Assembly (NCBI RefSeq): GCF_902459535.1
Contig: NZ_LR699554.1
Span: 1,984,001 to 2,048,000, forward strand
Length of the DNA stretch: 64,000 nt
Source: Paraburkholderia dioscoreae
Lineage (GTDB): Bacteria > Pseudomonadota > Gammaproteobacteria > Burkholderiales > Burkholderiaceae
Direction: 5' to 3'
The notes under the pieces are model-generated. The model saw nothing but the letters and a program-made list of their open reading frames with translations, was not told the DNA's origin and made no database searches. Positions 39,317-49,077 of the stretch are shown one piece after another. Position 1 is the stretch's first letter. Each line of letters starts with the position of its first letter. The translations under genes and the position numbers were made by a program.

Positions 39317-40267
39317 CTAGCTTTGCGCCGCACCGTTCTCCTGCGGAAGACGCCGGTAACGTCCCGGTGTCACGCCCACGCTTTGCTGAAACGCCTTGCC
39401 GAAGGCCGCCTCCGATTGATAGCCCACCGCTTCGCCGATCTCGGCCGCGCTGCGCTGCGTGCGTCGCAGCAGATCGCACGCTATGGTCATACGGATCTGC
39501 GTGAGAAAGTCCATCACCGTCATGCCCGCGCGCTCGTTGAAATGGCGCGCGTAAGTCGCGCGCGACATGGCGGCGAGCTCGCCGAGTTCCGCAATGGACC
39601 ACGCCCGCTCGGGAGCGCCCAGCATGCCTTGCACGGAAGCACCGAGGCGCGCGTCGGCAAGTAGCGCGAGCACGCCCGACGTCGACGCGTTCTGCTCGCC
39701 GTGCGCGCGCAATGCCATCGCAAAGAGCGCCTGACTCAATGCGGTGACGATCGCAAGAGCGCCCGCCTGGCGTCGTTCGGCCTCGGTCCGCATCAGCGCG
39801 ATTACCGTTTGCAGCGAGCCCAGCGTTTGCATACCGCTCAGCGAAACATGAAACGGATCGGGCAACGCATTCAGCAGCAAGGCGGATGATCCCGGTGCAT
39901 AGAGGAAACGGCCGCACAGAAGATCGACGTCGGCGGAGACGCGTGCGTCATCGTGACCGTCATTGCGCCGCAACGGCAGCATGCCGTCGTGGCCGAGCGT
40001 CAACGGCGCGGCGGCCGCCAACCGCTTCACGTCGCGCACGCGATGCGCCGCGCCGCGGGGAAACAGCATGAAATCGCCCGCGCTCAGGGCGTGCTGCGCG
40101 CCGTCGGCGGTTTCGACGATGCACGCGCCGTCCAGCACCAGGTGGAACGGCGCAATGCCGGCTTCCATCGGGTCATGATCGAGGTCGAAGGCGCCCGAAA
40201 GCAGGCAACGCAGGTCGAGACTGGCTTGAGGCCGGGCGAGGTCGATCAGTCGGCTGAGCGTATCCAT
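39317..40267 (-). CDS. AraC-family regulator with cupin sensor domain
   Basis: The protein has 316 residues from MDTLSRLIDLARP; a start three codons earlier is open. The N-terminal cupin (about 20-160) shows FHLVLDGACIVETADGAQHALSAGDFMLFPRGAAHRV as in the cupin_6/AraC subgroup. The C-terminal double helix-turn-helix is at 215-310 (WSIAELGELAAMSRATYARHFNERAGMTVMDFL; RSAAEIGEAVGYQSEAAFGKAFQQSVG). It is divergent from the AhpD-like gene 116 bases away and most likely controls it. The inducer is unknown. Confidence 0.88.
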   Translation of the reverse strand: MDTLSRLIDLARPQASLDLRCLLSGAFDLDHDPMEAGIAPFHLVLDGACIVETADGAQHALSAGDFMLFPRGAAHRVRDVKRLAAAAPLTLGHDGMLPLRRNDGHDDARVSADVDLLCGRFLYAPGSSALLLNALPDPFHVSLSGMQTLGSLQTVIALMRTEAERRQAGALAIVTALSQALFAMALRAHGEQNASTSGVLALLADARLGASVQGMLGAPERAWSIAELGELAAMSRATYARHFNERAGMTVMDFLTQIRMTIACDLLRRTQRSAAEIGEAVGYQSEAAFGKAFQQSVGVTPGRYRRLPQENGAAQS

Positions 40268-40383
40268 GAGACGCACGCGCTAAAAGTTGAGCGAATCGAG
40301 TATTCAGGATATCGCGGCGCAGCGCAATACTTGTCTCACGACGCCGGCACCTGCCGGCGCGCAACAGACCAAGGAGCACTGCC

Positions 40384-40752
40384 ATGTTGAACTGGATCGA
40401 TTACCGCAAAGAACTGTTGGGCCGTATCGGCGAGATCGCCAAACTGTCGCCGGATACCGTCAGGGGCTATCAGGCGATATCGGGCGCCGGTCAGAAGAAG
40501 GATCTGCTCGGCGCCAAAACACGCGAACTGATTTCGCTCGCCGTGGCGGTCAGCCTGCGCTGTGACGGCTGTATCACCGTGCACACGGCCGAAGCGCTCA
40601 AGCATGGCGCAACGCGCGACGAAATCGCCGAAGCGCTGGGCGTAGCGGTCGCCATCAATGCAGGCGCCGCGATGGTGTATTCGGCTCGCACGATGGATGC
40701 CGCCGCCGCTTATGCGGCTGAAGCTGCGGACGCAGCCCAGGCCGCTGGCTGA
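40384..40752 (+). CDS. AhpD-like carboxymuconolactone decarboxylase family protein
   Basis: The protein has 122 residues. The CMD fold carries the redox pair C60-x-x-C63 with H67 (LRCDGCITVH), typical of AhpD-like alkylhydroperoxidase proteins rather than of the true lactonising decarboxylase. AAGGAGCACTGCC is the ribosome site. It should act as a cytosolic peroxide/organic peroxide reductase or a related disulfide enzyme. The divergent AraC-type gene is its likely regulator. Confidence 0.9.
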   Translation: MLNWIDYRKELLGRIGEIAKLSPDTVRGYQAISGAGQKKDLLGAKTRELISLAVAVSLRCDGCITVHTAEALKHGATRDEIAEALGVAVAINAGAAMVYSARTMDAAAAYAAEAADAAQAAG

Positions 40753-40801
40753 GCACATTAACCAGGCGCGCTGACGGAGTACGCCGGCTGAGCAGACTGA
40801 A

Positions 40802-40829
40802 TGAGCACAGCATTCACACGCTGTGCTCA
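40802..40829. terminator. hairpin between convergent genes
   Basis: TGAGCACAGC and its complement form a perfect 10-bp stem with an 8-base loop, 50 bases after the AhpD-like stop and 58 bases after the aldo/keto reductase stop on the other strand. There is no T run. Confidence 0.5.
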
Positions 40830-40886
40830 CTTCACGCTACACGCTGCGTCCACCCCACGCTCGGCTGCCTTCGCTTACGCCCGGCA

Positions 40887-41936
40887 CTATGCCGGATGCC
40901 GCGTCTCCTCCAGCTGCTTGCGGCGCGGCTCGCCCTGACGATCCAGCATCCAGCCCGGGTATTCCGCCGGCAGCGTGCTGACCTGATCGAGCTTCGCGAG
41001 TTCGTCCGCAGTCAGCGAGACGCCGGTGGCCGCGATGTTGTCGTCGAGTTGCTCGACCTTCTTTGCGCCGACGATCACCGAGGTCACCACCCGCTGATGC
41101 AGCAGCCAGGCCAGCGCAATCTGCGCCACCGATACCTTCTTCGTCTCGGCAATATCGCGCATCACGTCGATGCAGTCGTAGGCGCGTTCACGGTTGACCG
41201 GCGGAAAATCGAAGGTCGTGCGGCGGCTGCCCGCTTCGCCCTGCTGCTCGCGTCCATATTTGCCGCTCAGCAGGCCGCCCGCGAGCGGACTCCATACCAT
41301 CAGCCCGAGGCCCTCGCTGCGCAGCATCGGCGCAAGTTCACGTTCGAGGTCGCGGCCTGCCAGCGTGTAATACGCCTGCAGCGTTTCGAAGCGCGCGAGC
41401 CCCAGGCGCTCCGAGATGCCGAGCGCTTTCGCGATCTGCCACGCGGCCCAGTTCGACACGCCGACATAGCGCACATGGCCGTGCTGCACGAGCGTATCGA
41501 GCGCGCGCAGGGTTTCTTCGATCGGCGTGGCCGGATCGAAGCCGTGAATCTGATACAGGTCCACGTGATCGAGCTGCAGGCGCTTCAGACTCGCCTTCAC
41601 GCCGTCGACGATGTGGTAGCGCGAGGCGCCGCGCGCGTTGGGAAACTCGCCCGTCTGGCCGAAGACTTTGGTGGCCACCACCACTTTGTCGCGCGGCACC
41701 TTGAGGTTTTTCAGCGCCTGGCCCGTGATCTGCTCTGACAGACCTTCCGCGTAAACATCGGCCGTGTCGATGAAATTAATGCCCGCGTCGAGCGCCCGGC
41801 CAACCAGCCGCTCCGCGTCGCCCTGCTGCAGATCGCCGATCTGCTTCCACATGCCCTCGCCACCGCCGAAGGTCATCGTGCCCAGACATAGTTCTGAAAC
41901 GAACACACCGGTACGGCCCAACTGGTTGTATCGCAT
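40887..41936 (-). CDS. aldo/keto reductase
   Basis: The protein has 349 residues from MRYNQLGRTGVF, with GGAG before the ATG. It is a TIM-barrel NADPH oxidoreductase of the AKR11/YhdN-like type: FIDTADVYAEG (Asp and Tyr), VVVATKVFGQ (Lys), LYQIHGFDP (His) and the cofactor segment VTSVIVGAKKVEQLDDN. The substrate aldehyde or ketone is not readable. It stands alone. Confidence 0.92.
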   Translation of the reverse strand: MRYNQLGRTGVFVSELCLGTMTFGGGEGMWKQIGDLQQGDAERLVGRALDAGINFIDTADVYAEGLSEQITGQALKNLKVPRDKVVVATKVFGQTGEFPNARGASRYHIVDGVKASLKRLQLDHVDLYQIHGFDPATPIEETLRALDTLVQHGHVRYVGVSNWAAWQIAKALGISERLGLARFETLQAYYTLAGRDLERELAPMLRSEGLGLMVWSPLAGGLLSGKYGREQQGEAGSRRTTFDFPPVNRERAYDCIDVMRDIAETKKVSVAQIALAWLLHQRVVTSVIVGAKKVEQLDDNIAATGVSLTADELAKLDQVSTLPAEYPGWMLDRQGEPRRKQLEETRHPA

Positions 41937-42244
41937 TGTCGAGACTCCATCATGGATTCGTGGATGGGTGAGGCGTAGAGAGTACTGCAATTAGAAAAAT
42001 CCGGCAGAGCGCGAAATGCGCGTGCGCCTGCCGGCCAGCGGGCCGATGTATATTCCAAACTCCTTACGATCCATTCGGCCGCGCGCCTGGCCGTAGCGCA
42101 TCGCCGGGACGGCAAAAATTGCCGTGACACAGGCGCTTCGATTGCAACGTTACCGGCGGCAAGTTAGGTTCGGCAAAGCCCCCGCAAACCTGCCAGACTG
42201 ACTCCTGATCCCTGCAGCTGGCAAGATTTCTTCGCCCTCTGGAT
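41937..42244. other. divergent region between reductase and helicase genes
   Basis: No gene is seen. An inverted repeat CCGGCAG (42001-42007) / CTGCCGG (42028-42034) with inner GCGC pairs could form a hairpin or bind a regulator. Promoter elements could not be assigned with confidence. Confidence 0.35.
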
Positions 42245-45200
42245 ATGGCACGTCACGTCCCCATCTATACAAGCATGACTTCGGCCACCACCGTCCCCTC
42301 CGCTGCCCTGGGCGCGGCTTCCGGCAACGCATCCGGCCCTGTCGCGACGCCCGCGACGGGGCGATCCACCGCACACGCGCTGGATGATTTCCATCCCGCG
42401 GTCGCAAGCTGGTTCCTGAAGATGTTCGCCGCGCCGACCGACGCTCAGGCCGCCGCGTGGCCGCAGATTCGCCGTGGCCGCTCCACGCTGGTGGCCGCGC
42501 CGACGGGGTCGGGCAAAACGCTCACCGCCTTCCTGTCCGCGCTCGACGATCTGGTTCAGCAAGGACTCGCTGCCGGCGGCGCACTGCCCGACGAAACGCT
42601 GGTCGTCTACGTCTCGCCGTTGAAAGCGCTGTCCAACGACATTCGCCTCAATCTGCAACTGCCGTTGCAAGGCATCGCCGCGGAACTCGCGTTGCGCGGC
42701 TTGCCGGCGCCGGACATCCGTACCGCCGTGCGCACCGGCGACACCACGCAGCAGGAACGCAACGCGTTGAAAAAGCGCGCGCCGCATATTCTCGTGACCA
42801 CGCCGGAATCGCTTTACGTGCTGCTCGGTTCGGACTCCGGCCGACGCATGCTCTCGACCGTACGCACGGTGATCGTCGACGAAATTCACGCGCTCGCCGG
42901 CAGCAAGCGCGGCAGTCATCTCGCGCTCAGCCTGGAGCGGCTGGACGCGCTGTGTCAGCGGCGCCTGCCGCGAATCGGCCTGTCCGCGACGCAAAAGCCG
43001 GTGAGCGCGGTCGCGCGCTTTCTGGTTGGCGGCGCGAGCATCGACAGCGGCATTCCCGCCGATTGCGCGATCGTCGACGTCGGTCATGTGCGCGAACGCG
43101 ATCTCGCGCTGGAAATTCCTCCCGTGCCGCTCGAAGCCGTGATGCCCAACGAGGTGTGGGAGCGCGTCTACGACCGCCTCGCCGAACTCGTGGCCATGCA
43201 CCGCACCACCCTGATCTTCGTCAACACGCGCCGCATGGCCGAGCGCGCCGCGCGTCATCTGACCGAGCGGCTGGGCAAGGAGGCGGTCGCCGCGCACCAC
43301 GGCAGCCTCGCCAAGGAATACCGGTTCGACGCCGAACAGCGCCTGAAACGCGGGGAACTGCGCGTGCTGATCGCCACCGCTTCGCTGGAACTCGGCATCG
43401 ATATCGGCGACGTCGATCTGGTCTGCCAGATGGGTTCGCCACGCGCGATCGCGCCGTTCCTGCAACGCGTCGGACGCTCGGGCCATCATGTCGGCGGCAT
43501 GCCCAAGGGCAGACTTTTTCCGGCTTCGCGCGACGATCTGATCGAATGCGCGGCGCTGCTCGACTGCGTGCGGCGCGGCGAACTCGACGCGCTGCGCATT
43601 CCGCGCGCGCCGCTCGATGTGCTCGCGCAGCAGATCGTTGCGGAAGTGTCGAGCGCCGAGTGGAGCGAAGACGCGCTGTTCGACATGATGCGGCGTGCCG
43701 CGCCGTACGCGGACCTGACGCGTGAACAGTACGACGCCGTCCTGCGCATGCTCGTTGAAGGCTATACGAGCCGCAATGGTCCGCGCGGCGCCTATATTCA
43801 CCGCGACGTGGTGAGCGGCACGCTGCGCGGCCGGCGCGGCGGCAAGCTGGTGGCCGTCACTTCGGGCGGTACCATTCCCGAGAACGCCGACTATGCCGTG
43901 GTGCTCGAACCGCAGGCGATCAATATCGGCACCGTGAACGAGGATTTCGCCGTCGAAAGTCTGGCCGGCGACGTGTTTCAGCTTGGCAATGCTTCATATC
44001 GGATTCTGCGGATCGAAAGCGGGCGCGTGCGGGTCGAGGACGCACAGGGCCAGCCGCCGAATATTCCTTTCTGGCTAGGAGAAGCGCCGGGGCGCAGCGA
44101 CGAACTGTCGTTCGGCGTTGCGCGTTTGCGTGAGCAGATCGGGCGCCTTCTCGATGGGAAGGATTCGGTAGTGTCGGCTATCGTTGCGAACGGAACCGGC
44201 ACCGGAACCGAGGTTGAAGCCGAGATTGCAACCGAAGTGACAACGCTCCCTGCCCGCTTGGACCACGCGACCCACTGGCTCACCGACAACCTCGGTCTCG
44301 ACGAAGCCGCCGCGCGCCAGATCGTCGACTATCTCGCCCGCGCGCGCGCCGCGCTCAGTGTGCTGCCCACGCAGAACACGCTGGTCATGGAGCGTTTCTT
44401 CGACGAATCCGGCGGCACGCAACTCGTGATCCACGCGCCGTTCGGCAGCCGCGTGAATCGCGCCTGGGGCCTCGCGCTGCGCAAGCGGTTTTGCCGCACC
44501 TTCAACTTCGAACTGCAGGCTGCCGCCACCGAGGACGCGATCGTGCTGTCGCTGACCGGCAGCCACTCCTTCGTGCTCGACGACGTGTGGCGCTATCTGC
44601 ATTCGAACAGCGCGGAGCATCTCCTGATTCAGGCGTTGCTCGACGCGCCGCTGTTCGGCGTGCGCTGGCGCTGGAACGCGACCACCGCGCTCGGCTTGCC
44701 GCGTTATACCGGCGGGCGCAAGACCGCGCCGCAATTACAGCGTATGCGCAGCGAGGATCTGCTGGCGAGCGTGTTTCCCGAACAGGCCGCGTGCCTGGAG
44801 AACGTAGTCGGCGAACGCGAGCTGCCGCGTCATCCGTTAGTGGACCAAACCGTCGACGACTGTCTGCACGAGGCAATGGACAGCGAACGCTGGCTCGCGC
44901 TGCTGCGTCGTATCGAACAGGGCGACGTGCAACTGGTCGCGCGCGATTTGCCGGCACCCTCGCCGCTCGCCGCCGAAATCCTCAATGCAAAGCCGTACGC
45001 GTATCTCGACGACGCCCCCATCGAGGAACGCCGCACGCAAGCCGTGCTGAATCGCCGCTGGACGGATCCGTCGAGTGCCGACGATCTCGGCGCGCTGGAT
45101 GCCGGCGCCATTGAAAGCGTGCGCGACGAAGCATGGCCGCAGGCGTGCAACGCCGACGAAATGCACGAAGCGCTGACGGGCCTCGCCTGCATCACCGATA

Positions 45201-46792
45201 CCGAAGCGCGCCACCACGAAGGCTGGCCGGCATGGCTCGCGTCGCTGGCCGAAGCCGGCCGCGCCACCCGCTTGCAGATCGCCGGCGACGCCGGAATGTG
45301 GCTGCCCATCGAGCGCCTCACCTGCTTCGAGTCGCTTTATCCCGACGCCCAATTCTCACCCCCGCTCGCCGCGCCGAAGGGCTACACGGGCAACTGGAAT
45401 GCCGACGACGCCCTGCTCGACGTGCTCCGTGCGCGTCTGACGGGCTTCGGCCCGCTGCCGGTCAGCGCGATCGCGGCGGCGCTGAAATTGCCGGCAACAT
45501 CGGTCGAACAGACCCTCACGCGCCTGGAAGCCGAAGGCTATGTGATGCGTGGGCGCTTTACGCCGCAAGCCGCGGAAGAAGAGTGGTGCGAACGCCACCT
45601 TCTCGCCCGCATACACCGTTACACCGTGAAACGCTTGCGACGCGAAATCGAGCCGGTGGAACGGCACGACTTCATGCGTTTTCTGTTCGAGTGGCAGCAC
45701 TTGACGCCGGACACCCGCAGCGAGGGGCGCGACGCGCTGGCCGCGGTGCTCGAACAACTCGAAGGCTTCCAGGCCGCGGCGGGCGCGTGGGAGGAAGACA
45801 TCCTGCCCGCACGCGTGAAAGCGTATGCGAATACTTCGCTCGACGAACTATGCCGGGCCGGCAAGATAGTCTGGACTCGTCTGACCGAGCGCCCGCGTGG
45901 CACCGCGGGACCGGTCCGCAGTACGCCGATCGTGCTGCTGCCGCGCGCCCAGGTACGCGTGTGGAGCGCATTGCTCGATCCGTCGAAGCAACCGGAGTTG
46001 TCGGCGCGCGCGCAAAGCGTGTATGACGCGCTGGTGCAACACGGCGCGATGTTCTTCGACGAATTGCTGACGGAGGTTCGCGTATTGCGTATGGAACTGG
46101 AGAACGCATTAGGCGAACTGGTGGCCGCGGGTCTCGTGAATTCCGACAGTTTCGCGGGCTTGCGTGCGTTGCTGAAACCGGTTGCAAAGCGCAATGCGTT
46201 TTCGGGCAGCCGGCGCGCGCGCTCGAGTGCGTTGATCGGCGGCATGGACGACGCGGGACGCTGGGCACTCGTCAGCCGGCCCGCTACTGCGGCAGCCGAA
46301 GTTGTGCCGGAGCGCCGCCGGCAAGTGCCGCCCGAAGTGCTGGAACATGTCGCGATGACACTCTTGCGCCGTTATGGCGTGGTGTTCTGGCGTCTGCTCG
46401 AACGCGAGGCGGATTGGCTGCCGCCCTGGCGAGATCTTCTGCGCGTGTTCCAAAGACTCGAAGCGCGCGGAGTGATTCGAGGCGGTCGTTTTGTGAACGG
46501 ACTCGCCGGTGAACAGTTCGCACTGCCCGAAGCGATTCCGGTCCTGCGAGAAGTGCGGCGACATGCGAACGATGGTGCTTTTGTTTGTGTCGCCGGCACC
46601 GATCCGTTAAATCTCGCGGGCACTTTGCTCGTCGGCGAACGCGTGCCCGCTGTGGCGGGCAACCGGATCCTCTATCGCGACGGCATCGTAGTGGCCACGC
46701 TCGTGGCGGGGACTTTCTGGTTTGATCCTGCTCTGGAAGCGGTTCCTTCCGCGAGGGAACAGGCTCGTGCATGGCTCGCGCGGCGGTTTTGA
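42245..46792 (+). CDS. lhr: Lhr-family superfamily 2 ATP-dependent helicase (large)
   Basis: The protein has 1515 residues, matching the long bacterial Lhr. A later in-frame ATG at 42275 is an alternative start. Motifs: Walker A APTGSGKT (85-92), VSPLKALSNDI, ILVTTPESLYVLL, VDEIHAL (motif II), GLSATQKP (motif III), LIATASLELGIDIGDVDL and QRVGRSGH (motif VI). The Lhr-core winged-helix/beta-barrel follows, then the Lhr C-terminal domain with AlkZ/YcaQ-like helices. Long Lhr proteins unwind RNA:DNA hybrids and repair DNA. The following gene is RpfR-coding after 205 bases and is probably independent. Confidence 0.92.
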   Translation: MARHVPIYTSMTSATTVPSAALGAASGNASGPVATPATGRSTAHALDDFHPAVASWFLKMFAAPTDAQAAAWPQIRRGRSTLVAAPTGSGKTLTAFLSALDDLVQQGLAAGGALPDETLVVYVSPLKALSNDIRLNLQLPLQGIAAELALRGLPAPDIRTAVRTGDTTQQERNALKKRAPHILVTTPESLYVLLGSDSGRRMLSTVRTVIVDEIHALAGSKRGSHLALSLERLDALCQRRLPRIGLSATQKPVSAVARFLVGGASIDSGIPADCAIVDVGHVRERDLALEIPPVPLEAVMPNEVWERVYDRLAELVAMHRTTLIFVNTRRMAERAARHLTERLGKEAVAAHHGSLAKEYRFDAEQRLKRGELRVLIATASLELGIDIGDVDLVCQMGSPRAIAPFLQRVGRSGHHVGGMPKGRLFPASRDDLIECAALLDCVRRGELDALRIPRAPLDVLAQQIVAEVSSAEWSEDALFDMMRRAAPYADLTREQYDAVLRMLVEGYTSRNGPRGAYIHRDVVSGTLRGRRGGKLVAVTSGGTIPENADYAVVLEPQAINIGTVNEDFAVESLAGDVFQLGNASYRILRIESGRVRVEDAQGQPPNIPFWLGEAPGRSDELSFGVARLREQIGRLLDGKDSVVSAIVANGTGTGTEVEAEIATEVTTLPARLDHATHWLTDNLGLDEAAARQIVDYLARARAALSVLPTQNTLVMERFFDESGGTQLVIHAPFGSRVNRAWGLALRKRFCRTFNFELQAAATEDAIVLSLTGSHSFVLDDVWRYLHSNSAEHLLIQALLDAPLFGVRWRWNATTALGLPRYTGGRKTAPQLQRMRSEDLLASVFPEQAACLENVVGERELPRHPLVDQTVDDCLHEAMDSERWLALLRRIEQGDVQLVARDLPAPSPLAAEILNAKPYAYLDDAPIEERRTQAVLNRRWTDPSSADDLGALDAGAIESVRDEAWPQACNADEMHEALTGLACITDTEARHHEGWPAWLASLAEAGRATRLQIAGDAGMWLPIERLTCFESLYPDAQFSPPLAAPKGYTGNWNADDALLDVLRARLTGFGPLPVSAIAAALKLPATSVEQTLTRLEAEGYVMRGRFTPQAAEEEWCERHLLARIHRYTVKRLRREIEPVERHDFMRFLFEWQHLTPDTRSEGRDALAAVLEQLEGFQAAAGAWEEDILPARVKAYANTSLDELCRAGKIVWTRLTERPRGTAGPVRSTPIVLLPRAQVRVWSALLDPSKQPELSARAQSVYDALVQHGAMFFDELLTEVRVLRMELENALGELVAAGLVNSDSFAGLRALLKPVAKRNAFSGSRRARSSALIGGMDDAGRWALVSRPATAAAEVVPERRRQVPPEVLEHVAMTLLRRYGVVFWRLLEREADWLPPWRDLLRVFQRLEARGVIRGGRFVNGLAGEQFALPEAIPVLREVRRHANDGAFVCVAGTDPLNLAGTLLVGERVPAVAGNRILYRDGIVVATLVAGTFWFDPALEAVPSAREQARAWLARRF

Positions 46793-46997
46793 GGCTTGAA
46801 GTGCGTGCCGACTATTGGAAAATCGCTGCTACTTCAATGCAAAAAAGCGCTAAAGGCGACAGTCGCGATTACCGTTAATCTTTCTAAGCCCGAACGCCAG
46901 CCGCTTCGCTACAATGGGGACAGTCTTAAGTATGATGAAGACTGTTTGCCGACTCCGCCTTCAAGGCGGCCAACGGCACACACCGCCCGGGGATCTC

Positions 46998-49001
46998 ATG
47001 AACGACGACCAACACGACCAGGTGCTTTATGCCCAGTTCGGCACAAGCAGCCCATGCTGGCGTCTGTCGAACGACAGCAACGCGCTCGAACTCACGCCCG
47101 TGACCGGGGACGTGCCCGCCAATGTCGCCATTCCGCTGAATCCTCAACAAGCCTCGCAAATCCGCTGCCTCACCGGCGTCACCTCGCATCTCGTGCTCGA
47201 CGTGCGGCTATTCGGCGAGCCGTTGCGTCTGCATCTGGTCGGTAAAAAGCTCACCAGCAACTCGTGGGCCGGCACCGCCTCGGCCTATGACGACACCGAG
47301 TCCGTCGCGCGCGATCTGGTCCACGGTCTTTCGTTCGCCGAACAGGTTGTCTCCGAAGTGAATTCGGTCGTCGTGATCCTCGACCGGCACGGCCGGATAC
47401 AGCGCTTCAACCGGCTCGCGGAAGAGCTCACCGGCGTCAAGGAAGAGAACATCATCGGCCGCAACGTGTGGGCGCTGTTCATGTCTACTGAAGACGGCGC
47501 GGCATCCAGCCAGAACATTGCGGGCTTCTTCAATCGCGGCGTGTCGTACGAAGTCGAGCGGCGCGTCAAAACGGTGCACGGCGAACGGCTCTTTCTGTTT
47601 CGCAACAAGTTCGTTCACAGCGGCAGCGGCGTCGAAGAACAATTCCTGATCTGCTCGGGCACGGACATCACCGAGGAACGGCTCGCGCAGGAACGCCTCA
47701 CCGAGCTCGCGAACACCGACTCGCTCACCGGCCTTGCGAACCGCAACGCGATCCAGGACAGAATCCGCGCCGCCATTGAAGACGCCGCGCCAGGCGAAGC
47801 GGTCGGCGTGCTGTTCCTCGACCTCGACAACTTCAAGAAGGTCAACGATCACTACGGCCACGTCTTCGGCGACCGCCTGATTCGCGACGTATCGGCGGCC
47901 ATCAGCCTCTGTCTGAACGAAGGCGATACGCTCGCGCGACTCGGCGGCGACGAATTCATCGTGCTCGCGGCCAAGGGCACGGCGCATGAACTCGAAGTCA
48001 CCGCGCAGCGCATTCTCGAACGCATGCGCACGCCGTTCAGCCTCGGGCTCGTGGAGGTCTACACGGGCTGCTCGATCGGCATCGCGCTGTATCCGGAACA
48101 TGGCGATAGCCTCGAATCGCTGATCCGCTCAGCGGATACCGCCATGTACGTCGCCAAAGACGAAGGCAAGCGTACGCACCGCGTGTTCTCGCCGGAGATG
48201 AATCGCAAGGTCGCCGAGTACATGTGGCTCGACACCAACCTGCGGCGCGGCATCGATGAAGGCCAGCTGACACTGCATTACCAGCCGAAACTATCGCTCG
48301 CCACCGGAGCGGTCCAGGGCGCCGAAGCACTGGTGCGCTGGAATTCGCCGGAGCGCGGGCAGATCATGCCGGCGGAGTTCATCCGTTATGCGGAAGAGTC
48401 CGGTCTGATCGGCGTGCTGGGCCGCTGGGTCATGGAAACGGCCGCGAAACAGGCCGCCAAATGGAAAGCGGACGGCTACAACCTGCGCATCGCGATCAAC
48501 GTGTCCGCTCGGCAACTGGTGGATACGGCGGTGGTCCGCCATTTCAGCGAGGCGCTCCAGCACGCGAATCTCGACCCCTGCCTGATCGATCTCGAACTGA
48601 CCGAGAGCTGCCTGATCGAAGACGAAACGGCCGCGATCGATCTGATCAAGCAGTTCCGGCAGCTCGGCGCGCAGGTTCATCTGGATGACTTCGGCACGGG
48701 CTATTCGTCGCTGTCGCAACTCGGCCGTATTCCGCTCGACGTCATCAAGCTCGATCGCAGCTTCGTGCGCTCGATCAACGCCGACCCCAAAGCGCAAGCG
48801 CTGGTGCGCTCCATGGTGGTCGTCGCGCAGGAGCTGAACTTCAAGGTGGTTGCCGAAGGAATCGAAACCGAGTCGGAAGAATTGTTCATGAAGGGCCTGG
48901 GCGTCGATTACGTACAGGGTTTTCTGTACGGGCAGGCCATGCCGGCGGCTGAATTCGAGCGCTGGTTGCAGGATAGACAGAAGCTCAGACTGATTGCCTG
49001 A
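46998..49001 (+). CDS. rpfR: RpfR: PAS-GGDEF-EAL c-di-GMP enzyme and BDSF receptor
   Basis: The protein has 667 residues from MNDDQHDQVLYAQFG. Residues 1-100 form the RpfF-interaction (FI) domain (FGTSSPCWRLSNDSNALEL). A PAS domain (about 105-225, FAEQVVSEVNSVVVILDRHG) is the BDSF-binding site in relatives. A GGDEF domain has an intact RLGGDEF (314-320), and an EAL domain has EALVRW (443-448) and VHLDDFGTGYSSLSQL. In Burkholderia, BDSF binding raises its phosphodiesterase activity and lowers c-di-GMP. E. coli PdeR is the orthologue. A TACAAT at 46910-46915 may be its -10. It is convergent with rpfF, with a terminator between. Confidence 0.93.
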   Translation: MNDDQHDQVLYAQFGTSSPCWRLSNDSNALELTPVTGDVPANVAIPLNPQQASQIRCLTGVTSHLVLDVRLFGEPLRLHLVGKKLTSNSWAGTASAYDDTESVARDLVHGLSFAEQVVSEVNSVVVILDRHGRIQRFNRLAEELTGVKEENIIGRNVWALFMSTEDGAASSQNIAGFFNRGVSYEVERRVKTVHGERLFLFRNKFVHSGSGVEEQFLICSGTDITEERLAQERLTELANTDSLTGLANRNAIQDRIRAAIEDAAPGEAVGVLFLDLDNFKKVNDHYGHVFGDRLIRDVSAAISLCLNEGDTLARLGGDEFIVLAAKGTAHELEVTAQRILERMRTPFSLGLVEVYTGCSIGIALYPEHGDSLESLIRSADTAMYVAKDEGKRTHRVFSPEMNRKVAEYMWLDTNLRRGIDEGQLTLHYQPKLSLATGAVQGAEALVRWNSPERGQIMPAEFIRYAEESGLIGVLGRWVMETAAKQAAKWKADGYNLRIAINVSARQLVDTAVVRHFSEALQHANLDPCLIDLELTESCLIEDETAAIDLIKQFRQLGAQVHLDDFGTGYSSLSQLGRIPLDVIKLDRSFVRSINADPKAQALVRSMVVVAQELNFKVVAEGIETESEELFMKGLGVDYVQGFLYGQAMPAAEFERWLQDRQKLRLIA

Positions 49002-49035
49002 GCTCCCGTGCGCCCCACGTAAAGTCCCCGTGGGG

Positions 49036-49057
49036 GCCGCCCCCCTTGCGGCTTTTT
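49036..49057 (+). terminator. rho-independent terminator of rpfR
   Basis: GCCGC / GCGGC with a 7-base loop and five T, 35 bases after the rpfR stop. A CCCCGTGGGGG arm precedes it. It is directed rightward, between the two convergent genes. Confidence 0.8.
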
Positions 49058-49077
49058 GTGTTTGAAGCCGGGCTGGT